A model generated the notes under the pieces. That model was not told the DNA's origin and made no database searches. It saw only the letters and a program-made list of their open reading frames with translations. Made by a program: the position numbers and the translations under genes. Shown here in pieces: positions 1 through 5,262 of a stretch of DNA of 5,262 nt (positions are counted from its first letter, which is position 1; each line of letters opens with the position of its first letter). Source of the stretch: Ignavibacteria bacterium (GTDB taxonomy: Bacteria > Bacteroidota > Ignavibacteria > Kapaibacteriales > UBA4661); contig JAAFHM010000363.1 in assembly GCA_013298375.1 (NCBI GenBank), positions 1-5,262 of the forward strand. Direction: 5' to 3'.

Positions 1-124
1 TTCAGGTCTGGGCTTGAGCATTGTCAAAAAAATGGTCGAGGCAATGAGTGGCTCCATTTGGTGCGAATCGGAAGCTGGCAAAGGTGCGGTGTTTATTGTT
101 GAATTACCGACCAAAGGCGCTTAA
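1..124 (+). CDS. Sensor histidine kinase, C-terminal fragment (5' end outside window)
   Basis: This is the last 40 codons of a gene that begins upstream of the window; the reading frame starts at base 2 and ends with TAA at 122-124. The visible peptide contains GLGLSIVKKMVEAMSG, followed by IWCESEAGKGAVFIVELP. This is the G2 box and final strands of the HATPase_c ATP-binding domain, where the GLGLSIV glycines contact ATP and the GKGAVF segment ends the fold. In the known family, this domain phosphorylates a conserved histidine that then passes phosphate to a response regulator. The protein ends four residues after the last strand (TKGA), so no receiver or other domain follows the catalytic core. 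The sensor part, the phosphorylated histidine and any partner regulator are not visible, so the signal is unknown. It converges on the receptor gene and is separated from it by a terminator-like hairpin. Family assignment is firm; subtype is not possible. Confidence 0.9.
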   Translation, partial: SGLGLSIVKKMVEAMSGSIWCESEAGKGAVFIVELPTKGA

Positions 125-186
125 AAACTCCCTATCCAAAACTTCTCAACAAAAGCGCCATCACCACAACTCATTGCAAAAAAAGC

Positions 187-225
187 AAAAGCGGTATTCG
201 TCCTTCTGACAAATACCGCTTTTTT
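187..225. terminator. Bidirectional intrinsic terminator between converging genes
   Basis: A perfect 12-bp inverted repeat, AAAAGCGGTATT (187-198) and AATACCGCTTTT (212-223), encloses a 13-nt loop. On the plus strand the stem runs into six T (220-225), which would end the histidine kinase transcript. Read on the minus strand, the A-rich bases upstream (from about 178) give a T-rich tail, which would end the receptor transcript. It sits 62 bases after the kinase stop and 24 bases beyond the receptor stop, where a shared terminator is expected. The stem has only a short G+C core (GCGG/CCGC), so strength is uncertain. Confidence 0.8.
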
Positions 226-249
226 GCGTCATCAAGCGCCGCAAGCGCC

Positions 250-2649
250 TTAAAATTCCAACGTCACACCAATACTCGGCAAAACACCAATCGAAAGAAT
301 CGGGTCGGCTTGTTGTGTGCGCGGATTCCATCGGAAACCGCTTTGATTGCGCTGTCCCGTGACGTTCTGCACGTCAATATACGTTACCAACTGCACGCCG
401 CTAAAGTACCAGCGTTTATCCAAGCGAACGTCCACACCGTAGAAGAACGGTAAGCGCTCACCTTCGTTGTACCGCGAGAAGTCAATCGACCCCATAGGCA
501 AGCGTGTTTCGCGGGAGCGCGTCGGTGTATCGACAAATGGTGTTGTCGGAAGTCCCGTGGAAGCACGAACTTTCGCGCTTAATTCCCATTCGGTATCGAA
601 GCGGTAGCCGGCAGCGATATTTCCAATGATAGGCGTATCGAATGCGCCCACACGCCGCACTCCGTCTAACCCCGTAAATTCCGTTCGGTTCGCGCTAATG
701 CTTATCAAACCGTACAATGGGATTTCGCTCAGTTTTTTCTGCAAAAACACCTCAATACCAAACGCTCTGCCCGCACCAACACTCGCTATCGGCTCCAGAC
801 CAAAAGGAATATCGTTGGAAATATCATCAAAACCATTCGGCGCTAAGACCGACTGCGGGCGGTAGAGCCGTGCCGGATAGTTCGAGTAATCTTTGTAATA
901 GGTCTCAATTTGAAATTTCAAATCCGGCGCGAGAATATGCTCATAGCCCAAGACTGCTTGGTCAACACGGATTGGTTCGAGCGCATTGCGGTTAGACGGA
1001 TCGCCGATAAGCCAGATAAATTGCGGTGTTTGGTAATAGCGCCCGCCGCTCAAATTCAGGGTTTGGAACGGTGTCAGCGAATAACTGAGGGCAAAGCGCG
1101 GCGAAACGACAAACTTAGTGTTGAGAAAATTATTGTAATCCGCTCTCACACTCACGGTTGTCCGTAAATCCGGTGTTAATTGGTAGGATGCCTGAGCGTA
1201 GGTAGCATTGCGGAAAGCGGTGAAATTGGTGTCCACATTCAAAGCGCGAGGAATACCGTTGTTGTCTAAACGGAAAAATGCGGGAAGGAAAATATCATAC
1301 TTGAGCGTACTGGAATACTTCGCAATATTACCAAAACTGAGTTCCAATTTGTCGTCCATTTGCAAGACCACATCGGCTCTGAGCGAGGTTTCGCCTTCGG
1401 TGGAATAATTACGGAAAATATCGCGCAAAAGCGTGTCGCGCTGCGAGGTCTGATATTTACTAAAGGTTCGTCCCAGCGTCACGTTCATAAAACCGTTACC
1501 CAAGAGTGTTTTCCACGTCAAACCGGAAAAATACTGGTCTTGCGCCGGAGCCGTAATGCGACTGTTGGCAATACGTTTTGCTTCGGTATCGTTGTTGAAC
1601 GCTACGGTTCCGAGCGCACCGATAGCCAAAAAAGAAATTGAGTTTTTGCTGTCAATTTTTTGGGTGATTTTCGCCGTAAAGTCCCAGTATTGCGGGATAA
1701 AACCAAAGCCGGCAAGCGTGAAAATGAAATCTAAATAACTCCGCCGCGCTCCCACCAAAAAGGAGCCACCCGCCGCCGTCGGACCTTCGGCAATCACGCC
1801 AAAACCCGTTGCCGACAAATTCACTTTGCCCGAAAAGCGCTCACTATTGCCGTCGCGGAGCGTCAGATTTGTCACCGACGAAACGCGGTCGCCGTATTTC
1901 GCTCCAAACCCACCCGTCGAAAAACTCACATCTTTCACAAAATCAATATTGATAATCGAAAGTGGTCCGCCTGTCGAGCCTTGCGAACCGAAGTGATTGA
2001 TATTCGGCACTTCGATATTATCCACCAAAAATAAGTTCTCGAATGGCGCACCGCCGCGCACAACCAAATCATTCCGTCCGGCTTGCGTGACTGCCACGCC
2101 CGGAAGTAATGCCACAGCGCGGACAACATCTTCTTGCACACCCGGCGCACGGCGTATATCCTCAGCATTCAGAAGCTGCGTACTGGTAATTGTTTCGCTG
2201 TTTTTGCGAAAATAGGTTGCTTCCACTTCCGCGCCTTTGAGTTGTATGGCGGCTGGACGGAGTTCAATGCTGAGAATATATGGTTTTGCCGCACCCACAA
2301 AAACATCAGACTGAATAAACGACTCATAGCCCAAAATCGTAAACTTGACCGAATATACTCCTGTTGGGATATTTTTCAAGGTAAATTTTCCGGCGGTATT
2401 CGTTATCGCGCCGAGTTTTGTGCCGACAACTTCTATTTTAACCCCTGCCAACGCATCTTGTGTCCCTGCGCTTACGACTGTGCCTTCAATCGAACCCTTT
2501 GTTTTTGGCGCTGTGGTCGAAATTTCTATGGCGGTTGTTGCGGTCGAACTGCTTGCCCCTGTCTGCGCAAAGATGGTCGGCGCAGAACCCGTCAGAAACG
2601 ATGCAATGCAAAGCCCAATATATCGTCTTGCAATGGTAAATTTTTTCAT
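250..2649 (-). CDS. TonB-dependent outer-membrane receptor with carboxypeptidase-regulatory-like domain
   Basis: Complete 799-residue protein. Residues 1-28 form a signal peptide: MKK, then basic RR at 8-9, a hydrophobic core, and a likely cut after IFA (A28|Q29). A Ser/Thr-rich linker (about 30-50) leads to a carboxypeptidase-regulatory-like beta-sandwich at about 53-130 (SIEGTVV, then AGVKIEVVGT, TNTAGKFTLKNIPTGVYSV and LGYE). The plug domain covers about 150-260, with EDVVRAVALLPGV at 173-185, VVRGGAPFENLFLVDNIEVP at 196-215, and STGGFGAKYGDRVSS at 244-258. The rest is the 22-strand-type barrel, ending in GVTLEF with the terminal phenylalanine recognised by the BAM machinery. Such proteins import scarce ligands across the outer membrane using TonB-ExbB-ExbD energy; the substrate cannot be read from sequence. 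I found no clear TonB box. ATG at 2647-2649 is chosen because the signal peptide starts there; no Shine-Dalgarno site precedes it, as is common in this group. The gene is divergent from a MarR regulator. No SusD-like partner is visible, so it is not evidently a polysaccharide-utilisation SusC. Confidence 0.93.
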   Translation of the reverse strand: MKKFTIARRYIGLCIASFLTGSAPTIFAQTGASSSTATTAIEISTTAPKTKGSIEGTVVSAGTQDALAGVKIEVVGTKLGAITNTAGKFTLKNIPTGVYSVKFTILGYESFIQSDVFVGAAKPYILSIELRPAAIQLKGAEVEATYFRKNSETITSTQLLNAEDIRRAPGVQEDVVRAVALLPGVAVTQAGRNDLVVRGGAPFENLFLVDNIEVPNINHFGSQGSTGGPLSIINIDFVKDVSFSTGGFGAKYGDRVSSVTNLTLRDGNSERFSGKVNLSATGFGVIAEGPTAAGGSFLVGARRSYLDFIFTLAGFGFIPQYWDFTAKITQKIDSKNSISFLAIGALGTVAFNNDTEAKRIANSRITAPAQDQYFSGLTWKTLLGNGFMNVTLGRTFSKYQTSQRDTLLRDIFRNYSTEGETSLRADVVLQMDDKLELSFGNIAKYSSTLKYDIFLPAFFRLDNNGIPRALNVDTNFTAFRNATYAQASYQLTPDLRTTVSVRADYNNFLNTKFVVSPRFALSYSLTPFQTLNLSGGRYYQTPQFIWLIGDPSNRNALEPIRVDQAVLGYEHILAPDLKFQIETYYKDYSNYPARLYRPQSVLAPNGFDDISNDIPFGLEPIASVGAGRAFGIEVFLQKKLSEIPLYGLISISANRTEFTGLDGVRRVGAFDTPIIGNIAAGYRFDTEWELSAKVRASTGLPTTPFVDTPTRSRETRLPMGSIDFSRYNEGERLPFFYGVDVRLDKRWYFSGVQLVTYIDVQNVTGQRNQSGFRWNPRTQQADPILSIGVLPSIGVTLEF

Positions 2650-2766
2650 GCGAAATGATTAAAAAGTATTTCAAAAATGGAATAATTAGTGCAATTTTGT
2701 AATATCAATCTAAACCACTGCCATTTCTCCAAAGTTCCCACAAGCGAAAAAAAATGGAAAATTATT
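2650..2766. promoter_or_regulatory. Shared divergent promoter region with candidate MarR operator
   Basis: This 117-bp AT-rich gap separates the start codons of the receptor (minus) and the MarR regulator (plus), so it must hold both promoters unless either gene is read from farther away. Two imperfect inverted repeats are visible near the receptor start: GAAAT (2652-2656) with ATTTC (2668-2672), and CAAAAATG (2672-2679) with CAATTTTG (2692-2699), which match at 7 of 8 positions. Either could be an operator for the adjacent MarR protein, since this family commonly binds palindromes between itself and a divergent target. I found no convincing TAnnTTTG-type Bacteroidota promoter. Operator identity is inference from position and symmetry, and short AT-rich repeats arise by chance. 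Confidence 0.35.
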
Positions 2767-3588
2767 ATGGAAACCCCTCAAATGGATAGCTTCCCGACCA
2801 ATCGCTACGAAAACATCCTGCGTTTAATCACCCTCTGGCAAGACTATGAGCGTCAGAGCGGCACGGAAGCACGCTTGGAGGACTTTGGTGCGTGGATGCA
2901 CGAACAAATGCAGCAAGGCAGCCGTGAATATGTCTCTGGTGCAGGTTTTGCGCCCTCCGCGCTTTTTCCGCCTTCACCAGCGTCGAAAAATCAAATACCT
3001 TTCCCCAACGTTGATGCAATGGCGCATTTGCGCATGGATGCTGACGGGATGATTAGTATTCTGCTCGGGCGAATGGGGCGGTATTCCAAGATGTACATCA
3101 AAAAAGCATTTGAAGGGCAGCGTATTACTTCGATTGACGAGTTTGCGCTCATGGCGGCAATTATGCGGCACCAGCAATCGCAAGGCGAACCAACAAAATC
3201 AGACGTATATTCGGCAACGCTCACCGAAGTCACGACGGGGGCAGAAATTATGCGGCGTTTGGAAAAAGCGGGTTTTTTGGAAGAATACAGCGACACCAAA
3301 GACAAACGAATGCGCCGTGTCCGCATGACGGCAAGCGGCAAAGGGGCATTTTTTCAGGCAGCACAGCAAATGGGCGCGGCAAGCCATATCGTCGCCGGAA
3401 CGCTGACGGACGCACAAAAGCAGGATTTAATTCGCTTGCTCACCCAACTGGATGCTTTTCACCACACCATGTACGCCGAACACCGCATGGAATCGTTTGC
3501 CGAGATGGATAGCTATGCCGCAGAAGAGCGTACACGTAAAGCAAATATCAGCGCAGTCGCGCAAGAAAGAAAAAGGATGAGCGTATAA
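2767..3588 (+). CDS. MarR-family winged-helix transcriptional regulator with N-terminal extension
   Basis: A 273-residue protein from ATG at 2767-2769, preceded eight bases upstream by a weak GGA (2756-2758). An in-frame GTG at 2689 would add 26 residues rich in Cys/His/Asn that do not look conserved and would lie in the promoter region, so I rejected it. Residues 1-50 contain RLITLWQDYERQSGTEARLEDFGAWM, a helical extension seen in longer Bacteroidota-type MarR proteins; 51-85 is a Pro-rich, low-complexity linker. The MarR core spans about 86-237: dimerisation helices (LLGRMGRYSKMY, 99-110), the winged helix-turn-helix (TLTEVTTGAEIMRRLEKAGFL, 151-171) and the wing DTKDKRMRRVRMTASGK (176-192). 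The last 35 residues form a charged tail. MarR dimers usually repress transcription and release DNA on binding a small ligand; no ligand can be inferred. The divergent receptor gene, 117 bp away, is the obvious candidate target besides its own gene. Family assignment is firm; target is inference. Confidence 0.9.
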   Translation: METPQMDSFPTNRYENILRLITLWQDYERQSGTEARLEDFGAWMHEQMQQGSREYVSGAGFAPSALFPPSPASKNQIPFPNVDAMAHLRMDADGMISILLGRMGRYSKMYIKKAFEGQRITSIDEFALMAAIMRHQQSQGEPTKSDVYSATLTEVTTGAEIMRRLEKAGFLEEYSDTKDKRMRRVRMTASGKGAFFQAAQQMGAASHIVAGTLTDAQKQDLIRLLTQLDAFHHTMYAEHRMESFAEMDSYAAEERTRKANISAVAQERKRMSV

Positions 3589-3609
3589 ATTACTGAAGTT
3601 ACGCAAAGA

Positions 3610-3631
3610 GCTTGGAATCAAGTCTCCAAGC
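3610..3631 (+). terminator. Possible weak terminator hairpin after the MarR gene
   Basis: GCTTGGA (3610-3616) and TCCAAGC (3625-3631) form a perfect 7-bp stem with an 8-nt loop, 22 bases after the MarR stop. It is followed by GGTTTG, not a real T-run, so it is at best a weak intrinsic terminator and may simply be a chance or RNA-stabilising structure. Its position directly behind the gene is the main support. Confidence 0.3.
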
Positions 3632-3653
3632 GGTTTGCAGAGGAACAGGTTCG

Positions 3654-3662
3654 CTAAACAAC
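3654..3662. repeat. Left copy of 9-bp target-site duplication
   Basis: CTAAACAAC directly abuts the left end of the MITE-like element and is repeated exactly at 3798-3806 on the other side. A perfect 9-bp duplication flanking perfect inverted repeats is the direct footprint of transposase-mediated insertion. Confidence 0.88.
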
Positions 3663-3797
3663 TAGGGCAATCGCATGAAAAAAAATCTATGCCGTAGAGA
3701 CAAGGTATTGCCTTGTCTCTACACGTTAAACGACAAACACTGATGATAGTGGAATGCTGATTTGATGCGGGTTTGAAATTTTCATGCGATTGCCCTA
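3663..3797. mobile_element. MITE-like non-autonomous transposable element, 135 bp
   Basis: The element is bounded by perfect 19-bp terminal inverted repeats, TAGGGCAATCGCATGAAAA (3663-3681) and its exact complement (3779-3797), and flanked by a perfect 9-bp direct repeat (3654-3662 and 3798-3806). It is too short to encode a transposase and no meaningful frame exists inside, so it would need an enzyme from a full-length relative elsewhere in the genome. A 9-bp duplication fits DDE transposases such as those of IS4-like families, but I cannot name the parent from the ends alone. The interior carries a separate strong palindrome (3694-3722). Perfect ends and duplication suggest a fairly recent insertion. 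Element identity is seen directly; the parental family is inference. Confidence 0.88.
3694..3722. repeat. Perfect palindrome inside the MITE-like element
   Basis: GTAGAGACAAGG (3694-3705) and CCTTGTCTCTAC (3711-3722) form a perfect 12-bp stem around the 5-nt loop TATTG. There is no T-run after it on the plus strand, so it is not a standard terminator. The outer GTAGAGAC/GTCTCTAC arms resemble, from memory, palindromes in small dispersed repeats of cyanobacteria and some other phyla; this resemblance was not checked. It may be a nested repeat or a structural part of the element. Confidence 0.8.
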
Positions 3798-3806
3798 CTA
3801 AACAAC
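3798..3806. repeat. Right copy of 9-bp target-site duplication
   Basis: CTAAACAAC immediately follows the right inverted repeat of the MITE-like element and matches the left copy at 3654-3662 exactly. Removing the element plus one copy gives the predicted uninterrupted site, joining base 3662 to base 3807. Confidence 0.88.
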
Positions 3807-3993
3807 ACGGAGCATATGTGGTAAGTCTGTTCACAAAAAATAGTCTGGTAAATCTTGGTAAAGTCACAGAAAAATGCGGCAATAAACGCTGCGCCGATGA
3901 GGTTGAGTTTTCTCTGCCGCCTGAGACACGAATGCTTCAAGATACGGGTTGCCAATTTCTCAAGAGCACATAACCATTGAGCATAGTATTGTC

Positions 3994-4070
3994 GGTGTTG
4001 CATTTTTCGTATCATCAACGATATGATTCGTTTACGCTCATACCAAGTACGGGATATGGTCATGGAAATC
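3994..4070. repeat. Tandem direct repeat, unit 1 (77 bp)
   Basis: This unit begins GGTGTTGCATTTTTCG, ends ATGGTCATGGAAATC, and is followed at once by a second copy. The two differ by one inserted A (unit 2, in the GCAATTTTT run) and two substitutions at 4043 and 4046. Identity starts at a shared TC (3992-3993 and 4069-4070) and is lost just outside. It is not a CRISPR: there are only two copies and no spacer. Confidence 0.93.
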
Positions 4071-4148
4071 GGTGTTGCAATTTTTCGTATCATCAACGAT
4101 ATGATTCGTTTACGCTCATATCAGGTACGGGATATGGTCATGGAAATC
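4071..4148. repeat. Tandem direct repeat, unit 2 (78 bp)
   Basis: Second, abutting copy of the preceding unit. Here CATATC (about 4116-4121 onward) can pair with GATATG around an 8-nt loop; in unit 1 the left arm reads CATACC, which breaks one pair. The two substitutions therefore fall in or beside a small potential hairpin. The same bases also change a minus-strand Trp codon (unit 1, 4043-4045) to a stop codon (unit 2, 4121-4123), arguing against a maintained protein repeat on that strand. Confidence 0.93.
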
Positions 4149-4288
4149 TGTACGGGGGTATATCATTTCAAGAACCAACGGCGAAAACAGCAATATGCTT
4201 CGGGCTAACTGAGATAATGTCCACTGTTGATTGCCCAGCGATTGGTATCATTGCGAACGATATTGGTACTGTTGTAGCATTTTCCGCT

Positions 4289-5262
4289 TCAGGAAAGTTG
4301 AGCGTCTGGTGCCTTTACCATCTGTGAGATCAAGGCTTTCAGACGTGTACCCGCCGCATTGCTGTCGCGGAGAATCCCCGCCCATTCGTAATCAGGAGCG
4401 CCCGCCAACAGTGTGTTTGCGTACCCCTGCAAACGACTTGCGGACAAGGGTTTTGGGAAAAGAAATTCGACAATGCCACTTACCAACGTCTGTACATTAT
4501 CAGCTTGCGGAAATTGCCTTGCCCATGCAGCAAGAGCATCATTGCTCATTCCGCGCAGGAGGGCTTGTGCGTACTGTACACGGAGCGGATAGGTTTTTGT
4601 GCTTAACCACGTGCGGTAGCCGTCCCATCCTGCCACATTGGGCGGGTCAATCAGGACTTGTTCCATAGAGTTCATAGCGCTTATGGCGTTTCCGGCACTT
4701 ATGCCGAGTTGTCGCGCCAATCCAAGCACAAATTCTGCTGGGGTTTTAATTTGAACACCAATATTTGCTTCATCGTAAAAGTGAGCGCTGGTGAAAAGCG
4801 CCTGCACAAGTGGTAGAATCTGGTAGTTTGCATTTTTGAAGATATCCGCCATTTGCTGGATTACGCTTGCGGCATTTGCCGTTGGGTTCGCATAGATGAA
4901 AAAGCGGTAGAGTTTGGTAGAAATAAACCGTGCTGCCGCATCGCCGCGCTGCTCGAAGATGATATTGATTAAGCGCCGCACTTCGCCGGAGCGCACTTGA
5001 AACTCGGTATTCGCATCTGCATCTCGCGCAGGAATGGTTACGCCCAAAAACTGCTTCGCGCTCGTATCATGCGCCGTTGGGACAAAATACGTGTTGAAAT
5101 TGCCATTCGGACGCGGTTCGTCGTTAAAACGTGATGCTCGCCACCCTGTAAGCGCCCGTGCTGCTTCTTTGACATCACCCTCAGTGTATGCGCCCAAGCC
5201 CGTTGTGAAGAGTTCCAGCAACTCGCGGGCATAATTTTCATTGTGAGCGCCCTTGCTATTGA
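4289..5262 (-). CDS. DUF1800 domain-containing protein, C-terminal portion (5' end outside window)
   Basis: The last 323 codons are visible; the frame is open to the window edge and ends with TGA at 4289-4291. The fragment begins NSKGAHNENYARELLELF, the hallmark of DUF1800 (PF08811), and continues with YTEGDVKEAARALTGW (fragment residues 25-40), HDTSAKQFLG (64-73), KLYRFF (116-121), KTPAEFVLGLARQLG (172-186) and DPPNVAGWDGYRTWL (205-219). It ends in a helical tail, ISQMVKAPDAQLS, similar to the SPEYQL-type ends common in this family, so the C-terminus looks intact. An internal TTG at 5219-5221 is not the start because the conserved NENYARE motif lies upstream of it. DUF1800 proteins are usually several hundred residues long, often exported, and of unknown biochemical function; they are frequently encoded beside a DUF1501 protein. 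No DUF1501 gene follows here. Family is firm; role is unknown. Confidence 0.92.
   Translation of the reverse strand, partial: NSKGAHNENYARELLELFTTGLGAYTEGDVKEAARALTGWRASRFNDEPRPNGNFNTYFVPTAHDTSAKQFLGVTIPARDADANTEFQVRSGEVRRLINIIFEQRGDAAARFISTKLYRFFIYANPTANAASVIQQMADIFKNANYQILPLVQALFTSAHFYDEANIGVQIKTPAEFVLGLARQLGISAGNAISAMNSMEQVLIDPPNVAGWDGYRTWLSTKTYPLRVQYAQALLRGMSNDALAAWARQFPQADNVQTLVSGIVEFLFPKPLSASRLQGYANTLLAGAPDYEWAGILRDSNAAGTRLKALISQMVKAPDAQLS

Larger units (their letters stand above)
3589..4288. other. 700-bp gene-free spacer between convergent genes, with mobile element and tandem repeat
   Basis: No convincing gene lies between the stop of the MarR regulator and the stop of the DUF1800 gene. 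The stretch contains a small hairpin (3610-3631), a MITE-like element with its target duplication (3654-3806), about 187 bp of unassigned sequence (3807-3993), a two-copy tandem repeat (3994-4148), and about 140 bp of unassigned sequence (4149-4288). Short open frames occur on both strands, but none has a recognisable family or a credible start site. The two flanking genes converge, so insertions here would not disturb promoters, which may explain why it tolerates repeats. No clear intrinsic terminator for the DUF1800 transcript was found. Confidence 0.7.

Noticed and set aside
626..2662. Several open frames on the plus strand opposite the receptor gene (for example 626-865, 910-1167, 2134-2658)
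   Set aside because: They are antisense to a well-supported 799-residue receptor, show no recognisable domains, and look like coding shadows.
2689..2766. Upstream GTG start that would extend the MarR protein by 26 residues
   Set aside because: The added peptide is compositionally unlike the rest, would occupy most of the divergent promoter region, and ATG at 2767 has a weak but correctly spaced GGA.
3694..3722. Rho-independent terminator for the MarR gene
   Set aside because: The stem is strong but is followed by ACACGTTAAA with no T-run, and it lies inside the mobile element.
3427..3882. A 151-codon minus-strand frame overlapping the end of the MarR gene and the mobile element
   Set aside because: It runs antisense through the MarR C-terminus and straight through the inserted element, so it cannot be an ancestral gene; composition is Cys/Phe-rich without a known family.
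3994..4148. CRISPR array
   Set aside because: There are only two units, directly abutting with no spacer, and the units are far longer than CRISPR repeats.
4241..4288. A third, diverged copy of the tandem unit (shared words such as GGTATCATTGCGAACGATAT against CGTATCATCAACGATAT)
   Set aside because: The shared words are short, the order of neighbouring words differs, and the match is too weak to separate from chance.
4231..4668. A 145-codon plus-strand frame at the end of the DUF1800 gene
   Set aside because: It is antisense to conserved DUF1800 motifs and has no family features.

Overview
The window looks like chromosomal DNA from a Gram-negative bacterium of the Bacteroidota/Chlorobiota (FCB) group. 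The basis is a TonB-dependent receptor with an N-terminal carboxypeptidase-regulatory-like domain, a MarR-type regulator with an N-terminal extension, a DUF1800 protein, and the lack of strong Shine-Dalgarno sites at the two visible starts. I cannot place it more finely from sequence alone.

Layout from left to right. (1) Positions 1-124 hold the last 40 codons of a sensor histidine kinase (+). (2) A hairpin with A/T-rich flanks at about 187-225 probably terminates both converging transcripts. (3) A complete 799-residue TonB-dependent outer-membrane receptor lies on the minus strand (250-2649). (4) A 117-bp AT-rich intergenic region (2650-2766) is shared with a divergent 273-residue MarR-family regulator (2767-3588, +). 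The arrangement suggests that the regulator controls itself and the receptor. (5) A 700-bp stretch without a convincing gene (3589-4288) separates the regulator from a convergent gene. (6) A 5'-truncated DUF1800 protein runs off the right edge (4289-5262, -).

The gene-free stretch is the most unusual part. It contains a complete 135-bp non-autonomous transposable element (MITE-like) at 3663-3797. The element has perfect 19-bp terminal inverted repeats, a perfect 9-bp target duplication (CTAAACAAC) and a 12-bp-stem palindrome inside. About 200 bp further on, a near-identical 77/78-bp unit occurs twice in tandem (3994-4148). Removing the element and one target copy in silico joins open reading frames on both strands, so the host sequence could be a decayed gene, but I recognise no protein in it.

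Functionally, the receptor would import an unknown ligand with energy from TonB-ExbBD, and the MarR protein may sense a related small molecule. The kinase tail and the DUF1800 protein show no clear functional link to that pair. I see no undescribed multi-gene system here. The element and the tandem repeat are the features that merit follow-up.
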